64,000 nucleotides of DNA from Myripristis murdjan (Eukaryota; Chordata; Actinopteri; Holocentriformes; Holocentridae), in assembly GCF_902150065.1 (NCBI RefSeq), contig NC_043994.1:7749913-7813912 (forward strand), read 5' to 3'. Within the stretch, counting starts at the first letter, position 1. The number at the start of each line of letters is the position of its first letter. Positions 1 through 10,730 of this stretch are shown piece after piece. The position numbers and the translations under genes are program-made. The notes beneath the pieces are model-generated. The model saw only the letters and a list, made by a program, of their open reading frames with translations, was not told where the DNA came from and made no database searches.

Positions 1-281
1 ACGTCAAAAGTTCAGTTTCAAAACTTAATGCATTTTGTGGGAAAAAAGCAACAGCTCAAAGATGCCATCACTCAGTATCTCATTAACTTAATTATCATCA
101 TTATCTCATTGTGACTTCATTTTTCAGCCAACCCGTTAACTGTACTGTATACTTAAAAACTGTAAAGTGCAGAATTTGATGCGTCACAAATATTTTTTTA
201 TTACAGTAGCGATCACTTTTTCCAAACGGTGTGTATGACATTTGGAGCTAAACTCTTTCTGTGTGTTTTTGTTGTCCCAAG

Positions 282-865
282 TGAGAGCCATGGATGTGTT
301 GAGAATGACGAGTCCTTTCTCAGAGTGCACCTGCTTTAGCCAGATCGGCTCAAAGTGTGAGGACTCAAGTTCAAGTATGAAACTTAAATTTCATTTTGCT
401 TGTTTTTAACATGTAACAAAACTGAAAAAGTGTTTCAGTCTCTCTTTTTTTCTTACTCCCTTATTGCATTTTGAAGATGTATGGACTCTGGCCTTTTTGT
501 GTGTTTTGTTTATGTTTGATAAACTCAGGACTCCGAAAGGCTTTGTAATATAATTTTTTATCCCACATTTTCTGTTTGCTTTGTTGCTTTTTCTAATGCA
601 GTAGTCACTTAGAGCTTTTTCAGAATGCACTTTGGCAGTGCATTTTTATACTCCTCTCTTTGATAAAAAGAGCTTTTGTTTACAACCTGTATGTTTGTAT
701 GTGAGCCTGTGTTTCTTTGTTTTTTCTATGTGTGTGAATGTATGTGTGTGCACACTTGTATTATATGACTAGTACCAAGAAGCTGCCAGCTGGGCCAACC
801 TTCCCTACATCATGTACACCAACATAGTCAACACAAACAATCCCTCAACACATTGCAAGAAAGAT
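282..865 (+). CDS. Possible last two coding exons of an unidentified gene
   Basis: I do not recognise the protein. An exon-like block at 282-374 follows a pyrimidine-rich acceptor and ends at a gtatga donor. In the open phase it reads RAMDVLRMTSPFSECTC and onward. A second block starts after an ag at about 779 and reads KAASWANLPYIMYTNIVNTN, ending in KKDPL and a TAA near 872. The phases agree across the gap (A|AA codon), which is the main support. The Cys pair in the first block could be a palmitoylated cytoplasmic tail, but that is only a guess. The second acceptor has a weak pyrimidine tract. It could equally be chance, and any upstream exons lie outside the window. Confidence 0.25.
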
Positions 866-872
866 CCATTGT

Positions 873-1405
873 AAATATAGATATGTTGCATTCAACTTAT
901 AATTCTTTTAAGATATTGCCATGCTTTTTTTCCCCAGAAACATCTTGAAACCATTTTCATGTCCATGAATGAAGTCAATGTTTCTGCTCTGCAGGTTTAT
1001 CACAGTTTATTCTAAGATGTCTTAAGTCTCCTTGTTTTTCACCATTGGCAGATAATTTTGATAATTTCAGTTGTTTTTCTCCAAGAAATGAAAGTAAAAT
1101 CCTGAAGCAAGACACATTCTAAGACCAATACATGTCTTCAGAAGGGTTAGATTATGCTACAAAAAGAGAAAAAGAAATTTCCTGAAAACCAGCAAATTTA
1201 TCTTTTTTGGTAGCAATGTGAAACAACTCAGTTTATTCTTAGATTTATTTAGTCTGCAATAGTTTGGATGAGAAAAATTCAAATGTGTTTTCATGCATGC
1301 CACTTTTATGGCAAAACATTTACAATGGTGTAATTACACAAACTCAAAAGATGGATTTTGTTTCTCTCCTTGCAGCACTCAAGACACACACACACACCCA
1401 CTCAC

Positions 1406-1459
<54 letters not shown>

Positions 1460-3020
1460 ACCCACTGCTGATGTCGGTGCCCCCTGGTGGCTGTGCCTGA
1501 TAATTTTTACTGTTACCTGCTCACTGAGCTCTGCACTGTTCTTACTGTTTACCTGCCTGTCAGACACACAGGCAGGCAGGTAGAGGATGAGGTTTCCCTT
1601 AGTCCTCATAGCTTCAGGTGGTTCTTGTCGCAATCTTCTATTGAAGAACAATTTTTCTCCGTTCTAAACTAAACAGTGTTTCATAAAATGCCTCTGTCTA
1701 GTTGGGATTTTCCTGTAAAATTTAGGGTTTCATTCCAAAATATATCCATTTCATTTTGAGAGAACAAATGTTACGTGATGTTCATTTCTCTGTATTGTAA
1801 AAACAAATGATCACATCCTCATACATTGCTGTAGCAGGCTACTGTTGGTGTTATTACTGTTACTAACAAGCCAAAGATATTGAACAACTGAACTAATATT
1901 CAGGTTACAATAGTTAGTGTCTTGTCAATTTTTCCAAATTGTGGATACTTCATTTTGGGATGAAACATTTATTCTTTGTATTCAATGTATTAAGTCATTT
2001 AATTATGACAGTGATCACCTTATTTATTAACATTGTCATGTTTAGAACATTATCTTCTCTTACCCGTAGAAGTGTTTATTGGATCTGCGTTAACTATGTG
2101 AGCTATGAATGTGGACTGGGAAACCTCAACCCAGAGTCCTTCTTACCCTGGAAAAACAAACTTCAGATGTTTTACACCTAACTTTCATAGAGCCTTCAGT
2201 GGAGCTGACCAGATTTGTACCCTGTTCAAAAGTTATTAAAGAAAGATATATGATCTATGACTCTAATTTGTGTCATGGTTGTTTTATGTTGTTTTTAAAT
2301 GTGTGTCTTGGTTTTGCCTTAAATTTCTGTCTTGGTTTTTAATTATTAATGAATCCTCATGTTTTCTTTCACATGAAATTTTGGTGGAGCTAAACACTGC
2401 TAATAGTAAATCCCTGTCCTTTGACACTGTGGCAGTATATTTTTGTATGGAAATATGAAGCAGAGTGAAATATTTGGAGAATTCTGTGAATGTGAAGCTG
2501 TTTGACAAATGTGTCAGCTTTTAGAAATACACTATTAGATGTATTTGATATTATTTTCAGCTGTTCTTTCCTGTAATGGAAACCAGACTGTGTACCACCA
2601 CTGAACTTCTGTATGCCAAAAAAAAAAAAAAAAAAAAACAAAACAAAACTGAAATGTCATGGAACTTCTCTGAGTTAGTGAGAGAAAGTCTTCGAAAAGT
2701 AACAGCAGTAACTCTGCGTTGTCCCTCCCATAAGTAGTTTTGGGTGCAGAGTGCCCTCTTTATTTTGAGCCCTGGCTCCTCAGAATATCTGAAAGATCCT
2801 TCCCTTCTTTTTTAAAGTGACTAACAAGAATCACAACAGTAGAAAAAGCATAATTTCTTAGATCAACATACTATGAAACAAATACTGAGGATGTTAAGAG
2901 TGAGAAGTCACAGGGTTTAGACAGTAAACCTGTGGTTATTTTTGTGTCACTAAACCACAAAAACCAAAAAGAAAAACGAAAAAAATCAGTCCCATCAGTT
3001 TTAGAAATATTTACCAAATT
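873..3020. other. Non-coding stretch
   Basis: No exon with convincing splice sites was seen. The stretch holds a CA microsatellite (about 1384-1460) and an A-run at 2619-2638. If the two exons to the left are real, part of this would be their 3-prime UTR. Confidence 0.5.
1384..1460. repeat. (CA)n microsatellite
   Basis: An interrupted CA dinucleotide run. It yields spurious Thr-His and Val-Cys open frames on the two strands, which are not genes. Confidence 0.95.
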
Positions 3021-3315
3021 GGTAACACTTTACAATAAGAGTACAACAATTAGCGTTAGTTAATGCCATAATAAACATTAAGTAACGGGTAATAAACATT
3101 AAGTAACAGTTAACTAACCGTTAACTAACGTGTCTAAGAATCATGTACTAATTCTGTTCATACTAAGGTATTAATTTATATGTTATTTAAGGGTTATTGT
3201 AGATATTATTAACATTAGTAAATGCCATAATAATCATTAACAGTTAATTAACCATTATGGCATTAACTAATGTTAACTAACATTACTTGTTGTACTCTTA
3301 TTGTAAAGTGTTACC
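3021..3315. mobile_element. Palindromic MITE with long terminal inverted repeats
   Basis: The left end ggtaacactttacaataaga is mirrored at the right end by tcttattgtaaagtgttacc. The interior is AT-rich, made of TTAACTAA- and TTAATG-type words with further internal inversion. At about 295 bp with no coding capacity, this is a typical non-autonomous DNA transposon of fish. I cannot assign the superfamily from the ends alone. Confidence 0.8.
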
Positions 3316-3699
3316 ACAAAATTTTCTTTCACAATCTATGGTTGATTTTGGGTCGCTCACAATGCACATAGCCCAACCTCTGCAGTGAAATGGCAGGGGT
3401 TCCACGGGTCCTTGAACAACTAAATGGAAGCCCTTTAAGTATTAAATGTTGTTGCTGTCATTATTTTACACCCTGCAGTGACAGATTCCCTTGTCCAGAA
3501 AAGGTTTAGAGGTACATCCTGCATCCTGTCTGCTTTTACCAAACATAATATGACTTCATTTTACCTTTCAATTAATTTTCTGGTGTCCTTTGTTATGTCC
3601 ATTTATAGATCCAGAACTTTAATAAGGTATGGCTTTCTTTTGGCTTTCTGAAAACCACACATACCCTGTACCTGCACTTAGTTTACTTTTGAACATATT

Positions 3700-4008
3700 G
3701 AAGGGATAATTCACCGATTTTGACAAATGTGATAGTATTCCCCCCACAGAGAAAATCATCAAATCATCAAACTCAAACGTTGTTTATTTAACAATTTGAG
3801 TGAATGAGTGCAGTTATTTTTAAGAATGGTAGCTTGGAGGAAGTTCACCTCAATGGCAGCAGGCTAACAGTTAGCATTTGGAGCATCCAGCCAGTATCCA
3901 GCACTTAGCAACAATGAGAGGAAGACAGCACCACTACTGTCCTACAGAACAGGTAGGGGGCAGTGAAATAATGTCACATTTTTCAAAATGGGTGACCTAT
4001 CCTTTTAA
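3700..4008 (+). mobile_element. MITE family R, copy 1
   Basis: Its ends are inverted (aagggataattcacc on the left, the mirror of gggtgacctatcctttt on the right). The core contains the words ggctaacagttagcatttgg and cagcaccactactgtcctac. The same core recurs at about 7635, 9019, 20557 (inverted) and 21229, so this is an interspersed family. This is the longest copy here. Confidence 0.8.
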
Positions 4009-4132
4009 TGACCACAGTAACATAACAGAAATGATTGATATTTACGTAGTAAGTAGTAGTAGGTGATGTGACGTGTCCCAAACTACTCTGATCCATGTGT
4101 TTGAAATGTCTAAAAGTATGTCCTTTTGTATG

Positions 4133-5386
4133 TCAGAGTCGTGTCTCTACAACCTCGGCCACAGTGTCCACCGTGGACCTCCTGTCCTCCGTCTGCTGCC
4201 TCTTCTTACAGCAGGGCAAGGCATCCATCACCTCTCTGGGGCCTTTTGTCATGAATATGTACAGGAAGGGGTCCACTAGCGGGCTGAGGTAGAGCATCAG
4301 GTGAGACACCAGCCCAAGATAGCGCACCTCCTCTTTAAACGACAGAGACTCCAGGAGCACGTTGAGGATGAAGGGGACATAGAGGAGGGTGTAGTTGGCC
4401 AAGATCACCCCCAGCCCCCACACCATCCTCGTCCTCTCTGGGCTGCGAGGAGTGGATCTGGAGCAGAGAAGTGCCCTCCATGAATCCACGCTGAAGAACA
4501 GCAGGAAGGGGAAAGGGGTGAGGAGGGCCACGGCGAACCAGAAGTAGTACTTGAGCACTGCAAGGGCCAGGACGCCAAACGGGACGGCCCAGACTATCAG
4601 GGACACCAATGCAGACTGCCTGAGAGTGCTGCAGCAGCCATGGCACTGTGGGTAGGCCACCAGCAGATGGCAATCCTGGGCTATGCACACCATGAAGGTG
4701 ATGTTGGAGACAATGCCAAAGTAGAAGAGGAGGTTGGTGACATCTGAGGAGAGAACAGTCTCTGTTGGCGTCTGGGGCCGCCCCAAGAAACTGAGGATGT
4801 CAGAGACCAGGAGGCTGACAATGTAGATGGGAACTCTATTCTGTCCTGCACAGAGAAGATAGTGTTGAGGTATTACTTCTATTACTACTACCATATAGTA
4901 CTTCTTCATAATGCTTATTCCAGTTACCCACAGAAACACATTTTCTCCAGGAAATGTGCCTTCTCTTGTTTATATGTTCAATTTGGGTAAAGTAGTCGTC
5001 AGAGTTATTATCATTTTGTATTTTTCATTAGTTTTTATTTTTATCTCACTTTTAATTTTTTGTTTCCAATTCAGTTTAGTTTCTATTAGTTTTCAGAGTG
5101 GGTTTGCTTTTTTTCAGTTTAGTTTTTATTGTTAAAAAAAGGCTTAGCTTTAGTTTTTATCAGTTTCAGTATTAGTTATAGTTTTCTTTTTAATTCTAAT
5201 ATGGTGTGTGTGTGTGTGTGTGTCAGAATAGGTATTCCAATCTGAAAACCACACTTTGTGAAGGCAGCTGAGTTATTGAAACATCCTAGTTTCAATAAAC
5301 ATCAGCACCAACGCAAACTCATGTTGTCGTGTTGATATATTTGAAACTGACGAAGATTAAAACTAAAAACATTTTCTGTATGTATA

Positions 5387-5447
<61 letters not shown>

Positions 5448-6171
5448 TGTTTCATTTTAGTGAAGTAAGTGCACAATATGGTGTCAGTCTGTTTTTTATT
5501 TTAGTTAACTAAAATGTTTTTTCACACTATAACTAACTTAACTATAATAATCTTGGTAGTCATTCATCTGTGACATTTAACAATAGAATACTATTCATAT
5601 TGCTTCTATCAGCAAAAATACAAAATGCTGCCTAATGGACAAGATGATATTGATGACTATAAAAAATAAACTAAAATCTGTGAGCTAAATCATGAACTAC
5701 AAACTCTGACTAATGGAGTGCAATAATGTAATCACACTTTTCTATTTCACTTTTGCATCAATTGTGTCAACAACTCCTCATAATTTCTAAATTGTTTTTT
5801 TTTTTTTTTCTTTTTTACTAGATTGAAGCTTTGAAATTATGATGAATTACGATAATGGCTGATTAGCATTTTAATATAAAATGGTTGCCTTCAGTGTGAC
5901 AGCAAGGCGCTTCTCCATCTAGCTTGCTCCACCAAGCTTTCTTTACACTGGAGATCCAAAAATTTCATCTGACAGCAGAGACAAAACCAAAAAACAAACC
6001 TTTGGCCAGGTGCTGGAGGGTGTAAATAGCCAGTCCGATGGCAGGCAGCCCAAGGCTGAAGGTCAGCCAGCCAATCACCTTGGCCACCTGGTCTGTGGTG
6101 GGCGTGCTGCTGTTGCTGGTGATGTTGCTGAGGACAGTGGCAGTTGGTGTCACTGCCGTGCCGTCAGCCAT
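4133..6171 (-). CDS. Orphan rhodopsin-like (class A) GPCR with DCH in place of DRY
   Basis: Two coding exons, 6171-6000 and 4845-4133, joined at a phase 1 intron in the first intracellular loop, give 294 residues. The N-terminus has no clear signal peptide but carries N-glycosylation sequons near residues 15-20. TM1 spans about 30-54. TM2 begins at PIYIVSLLVSD and TM3 ends at MVCIAQDCH. TM7 carries DPFLY in place of NPxxY, followed by a Cys-containing tail that ends in VVETRL. Overall length and motifs match the array at 50-63 kb, and both resemble the GPR4/GPR68-like branch, though that placement is tentative. The key oddity is D115-C116-H117 where the relatives have E-R-Y. The TGC Cys codon (4670-4672) differs from CGC Arg by one CpG transition. 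There is no TM3 Cys for the usual disulfide. The frame is fully open, so the gene is probably expressed but atypical in G-protein coupling. Confidence 0.85.
5000..5560. repeat. AT-rich repeat with inverted ends plus TG and TACA/TA microsatellites
   Basis: This lies in the GPCR intron. Many copies of TTTAGTTTT-type words on the left face ACTAAAA and AACTATAA-type words on the right, suggesting an old MITE. Inside are a (TG)n run at about 5203-5222 and a (TACA)n/(TA)n run at about 5381-5447. Confidence 0.5.
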
Positions 6172-7634
6172 AGGAGGCGACGCATGTGGCTATTTATGTA
6201 TTCAGCTGTTCAAATTAGCATTGCGTTTCTCCGAGTGTGTTATTGAGCTGATGGTGATGACAGACATGACCGCTGTGCAGGAAGAGGTCATTAAAGTATC
6301 CAATAAACAGAACTGTGGTTACGATCATCTTCATGGAATCCAAGCTGATTCCGATGTCAGGTGCAGCTGAGGTCAAGTCCTGGACCAAAGGGGGTCAAAA
6401 CCAAGTCAAAAGCAGAGTGCATCGAGGCCTATTCAAGACCAGCAGTGGCTGAGACCAAAGCAGTCTGAAGTACAACAGGCGTGGAGTCGGGAACATGTCA
6501 AAATGCTTAAGCAGCATGTTCCTGATGTGCACTGCGTAAGGAAATCAAAATTTTCATCGTCTTGATTGGGATTAATAAAGTATCGTTTATATTAAATTTA
6601 CATTTAGATGTTCTTATCCAGGGCTTCTTTGAGAAGGTTTACAGGTTTTTAGTCCATTTGCCAGCTAATGGAACTATTGTTCAGTGGCAGTGCTTACGTG
6701 TTGTCCTTGGGGAGTCCAGCTCTACAGGCTATAATGTATATCATGAACTCACTGGGGTTTCACGCTCATCAGACTCATGACTTCTACTGCAGGTCACCCC
6801 CCTCCATGTCTCTCCTAGGGGTGCTGCTAGTAATCCAACACCTGTCAACAAGATGTGACACTGTACCTCAATGGGGTATTGCGCTTCAGTCTTTTTTGCG
6901 CTGCCACTCTTGGGATGTCTTCATTTGGTTAAAAAAAACAAAACAAAACAAAACAATCATTATTATCACCTAAAAATGGCAGAATAACTATGACAAAATT
7001 TTTGCCAACTCAAGGCAGGAAACTGACTTTCTAATTTTGTCTCACATCTCGCCAGCTAAGTTGACAGTTTTAAACATCTGACAAGCTCCTTACAATTCAG
7101 CAGGACCTCAGCATGCTGGCTGTTTAAGTGGCTGGTAGAAATTCACCATCCTTTGACCGGTGGCTGGTGATCATTTCTACAAGAACCTTGCTAAAACGAA
7201 TGCATTACCCCTCTCCTTGCTCTCAAGTAGAAGTTGTACTATTTGCTTGCACCTTTGTCTATACAGAGTCTTGTTTCCTCAGTTGGGAATCCTCCACTAG
7301 CTTCGCTGGGACCAGAGTCTGTCCAAAAACTCCAAAATGAGCTATAGATAGGGACAGAGGGAGCTGTTTTTTTGTCCTTCTGTTTGTGGTCTTCTGTCAG
7401 AATTCAGTTTCTAGAATGAAAATGAAACATTTAAACTTTTGTCAACTGTTGACTTAATGACTTTTTTATATTTTTATACGAAAGTGGAACATTCTGCTGT
7501 CAACACTTGAATATAGAGCTGCAATACGAAAGCTGCTGCAAAAAAAAAAAAAAAAAAAAAAATCCTGTCATAGCTACTGTGTCATGATTTATAATAAATA
7601 AGTAATTTACCATTTTAGAGTTTTCTCCTCATTT
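6172..7634. other. Non-coding stretch upstream of the GPCR
   Basis: The GPCR 5-prime flank is expected here. I see no TATA box I would defend and no further exon. An A-run lies at about 7540-7561. Confidence 0.4.
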
Positions 7635-7834
7635 AAAAGTTGTTTTGAAGAATATTAACTGGGGGAAGTCCACCTCCATGGCAGGAGGCTAACAGTTAGC
7701 ATTTGGAGCATCCAGCCAGTATCCAGCACTCAGTAACAATGAGAGGAAGATAGCACCACTACTGTCCTACAGAACAGCTGGGGGGAAGTGAGATAACATC
7801 ACATTTTTTCAAATGGGTGAACTATTCCTTTAAG
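7635..7834 (+). mobile_element. MITE family R, copy 2 (left-truncated)
   Basis: It shares the family core (ggctaacagttagcatttgg, accactactgtcctacagaa) and the right end gggtgaactattcctttaa with copy 1. The left third is not recognisable. Confidence 0.75.
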
Positions 7835-9018
7835 CAATTGTATCACCCCATGCAGATCTATGTAAACAATGTTCTTAAGAAAGTATTCTAAATGCATAAA
7901 TAAACCACTTTAAAACATATTACTTGTCTTTAGCTGTCACACACTGTTAATCATTGCATCAGAAGATTAGATAATAAAATGTCAGAGTGAAAAAAATATC
8001 TTTGACCCACAAAATCCCAATGTAAACAAAACTAGTGATAGGGTGATAGTGACTGCAAGATGGAGTCCATTTTACAAGCCGCACCGTGCTTCTTAACCAC
8101 CATGAACATTACAGTGAAGTTCCACTACCATAAATAACATACCATGGATTCCAGATTACTTAGTGTGTGCTCCTTTACAACTGTCAGCACAGCTATGAAG
8201 TTACTAATGTACCTCTCATTACAAAGCACAATATTATCTTGTCAAGAAGCCAACCACTCCTCACTAAATTGGATTATCTTTCATCATCCCCTCGATCATT
8301 TCCTTTCCCAGCATTTCAGTCTACGTGATACGACTCTGTTTTCACAGGTATGCTGCCAGGACACCATTGTGACCTTGAATTTGATAGTGAAACGTTTCAC
8401 TATCCATTGTTTTCTTTGTTTTCCTTCAGTGGGGAAGTGGTGAAATGATAATGTTTTCTTAGATCCCCGTTGTTTGTAAGAAGGGCAACCTGGGACACAG
8501 CAGTATTACGTTCTCCCTCTGTTTACAGAATTTGAGCTTCCCAGCCTGAACATGTCAGAGTGTAATGGTCACCGTGTAAATATGATCAGTGGACACACTG
8601 GGAGGAATGAAAGCCCGGTGGAAAAAACACTTCCAAGGTGCTTATCGTCGCCAGTATCACGTAGAGAATGTGGAGAGTGCGGAGGGAGACAAGGTCTGTG
8701 CACGAGGAAGCAGTTTATGAGAATGCGGTTTGGAGAAACAGTCAGGCTAATAATACCACTAGCATGACATAGAGGTATCCTCTCTGCCATGGTATCAGCT
8801 GTTTATCATAATAACCAGGGCCGCCGTGTGTCTTGCTTGTGCCCAGGACAAAATGATCTTCAAAGCCCCCCGCCATCAGCAGATTATTTAAAGGATAGGG
8901 GGCCCTTTTTGGCCCTTGTTTGACCCCTGGCCCGGGACAACTGGCTCTGATAATTACACCTAGATATAACAACTAATTTGACAATGATATGCCATATTCA
9001 AAAATGTTTCAACACCTT
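7835..9018. other. Non-coding stretch
   Basis: Nothing recognisable as a gene. Short open frames near 8144-8443 and 8552-8790 lack splice context and domain character. Confidence 0.4.
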
Positions 9019-9239
9019 GTAGGGATAATTCGGACCATTAAAAAATGTGATATTATTCCACTTTCACTTGTTTTATCACTTATTATTTCAGAGATGCTAT
9101 TTTCCTCTCATCATTACTAAGAGACATCATTAATCCAGTCAAAGTGAAGAAGTGAGGAAGATAGCACCACTACTGTCCTACATAACAGCTAGGAGGAAAA
9201 TGAAATAATAGGGGAAAAAAGGGTTTACTACTCCTTTAA
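9019..9239 (+). mobile_element. MITE family R, copy 3 (internally deleted)
   Basis: The left end agggataattcgg, the core word gcaccactactgtcctac and the right end tactcctttaa are present. The gctaacagttagc segment is missing. Confidence 0.65.
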
Positions 9240-10369
9240 ATGTCAAATAAATGCCCCCAAAATGTGCATAATATTGAGTCATGACGGAAAGGCAATAGTT
9301 TGAGTCAATGCAAATGGAAAATTTTGCTCCCAGTTATGATACATTTTGCATTTTCATGATGCTTTTAGTCCTTGCAGTGTTACCAATATTCATTTTGTCC
9401 CATTCAAAATATCAGTCACCGATGAAGATAATATTGTCCAGGCACTTTTCTCAGGCTTTACCTGCACATTCAACCGAGCTACTGTAAAAGAATCAATAAT
9501 TATAAAGCAAAACTCTTTCCTCTATAAAGATATGGTAATCATAGTGAGATAAAAATGAATTTTAATAAATAAATCATCAAATGTTTTTTTTTTCTCCTAC
9601 TATGAATTTAATAGTTTTCACTGAAATCAGAAATTAGTTTTTTCACATCCCATTCCTTAGTGTAACCTGTATCAGCTTTCCCCCCTAGGCTTATGAATCT
9701 CAAAAAAATATTTCAACCTTGATGAGGTCTCTTACTGCTAAGGTGCCCTTGTCCCTTATAAACCTTTTTAAATTCTACAAACACACTAATACCCTCAACT
9801 GCTACCTTACCTGTTAACTTGTCAACTGCCATCCACCATCAGAACTTAAATCACCTCTGTTTTTCTTTTCTTCATTAGTGTAAAACCATGCAATGTCTCT
9901 GAAATGATGCTCAAATACAGTCCAGATACCTTCAGCAGAGAGAGTCAGCTTTTGTATCTCTCAGTGTCAGTGGATGTGTTTGTGTCAGGCCTGAGGCTTT
10001 CTGTATGTGAGGTCATTTATTGCTGCAGGATAGAGCCAATGTATTAAATGGAAGTGTCTTATCTCCACAGAGCTGGCTGATAGCTGTTTCAAATGAGACC
10101 TGTATTTTTCCCTGTGGTTACCATTCTGCATTTGGGAAGCATTTGCATTTAGGACTGAGGTCAGTGTTCGTCTGCCTACTTAACGAGCCTCTATCTCCAC
10201 TTCCCTCCTGTGTGTTTGTGGACCTATAGAGTACAGTGCACTTAGCTGAGAGCTGTGACTGTTTGATGCATTACTATTTGCTTGTGCAATGGCTCAATCC
10301 ACATAAGCTGAATGAGTACCACAGTCTTTCCCATTCAACACCAAGATGGTCGGAGGGAGTCATTCCTAT
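9240..10369. other. Non-coding stretch
   Basis: AT-rich with no supported feature. Confidence 0.4.
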
Positions 10370-10725
10370 GTTCCCCGGAACATGACAAAAGGTCTTACAT
10401 TCCCTGGGTCCTATTTTCCTTGGTTCTACATATGTGCTCTCCCAGGGTCCAATGTTCCCAGGATTCGATGTTCCTAAGTTCCCAGTGTCATGTGCTCCCA
10501 AGGTCATATATTGCTAAGGTCCTATGTTGCCAAGGTCCTATGCACCAAGGGTCCTATGTTCCCCACCTCTAAATAGCACATAATGTGAACCTGAAAAAAA
10601 AATCCCAAGCTCTGTACTCTGGAGGTCAGGGTTAGAGTTAATGTGTGTTGACAGAGTATTAAACTGGGGAACGTAGAGTCCTAGAAACATAGGACTTTAG
10701 GAACTTAGGACCCTGGGAACATAGA
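10370..10725. repeat. Degenerate tandem repeat of a GGTCCTATGTTCCC-like unit with an inverted partner
   Basis: From about 10370 to 10565 the words gggtcctat, atgttccca and aaggtcctatgttgcc recur every 15-20 bases with drift. From about 10660 to 10725 the complement appears as gaacataggac-like and ggaccctgggaacatag words. The two blocks could fold into an imperfect hairpin about 90 bases apart. Confidence 0.7.
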
Positions 10726-10730
10726 TGCAT

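Noticed and set aside
1264-1651. His-Thr and Cys-Val repeat proteins
   Set aside because: Readings of the CA microsatellite on both strands.
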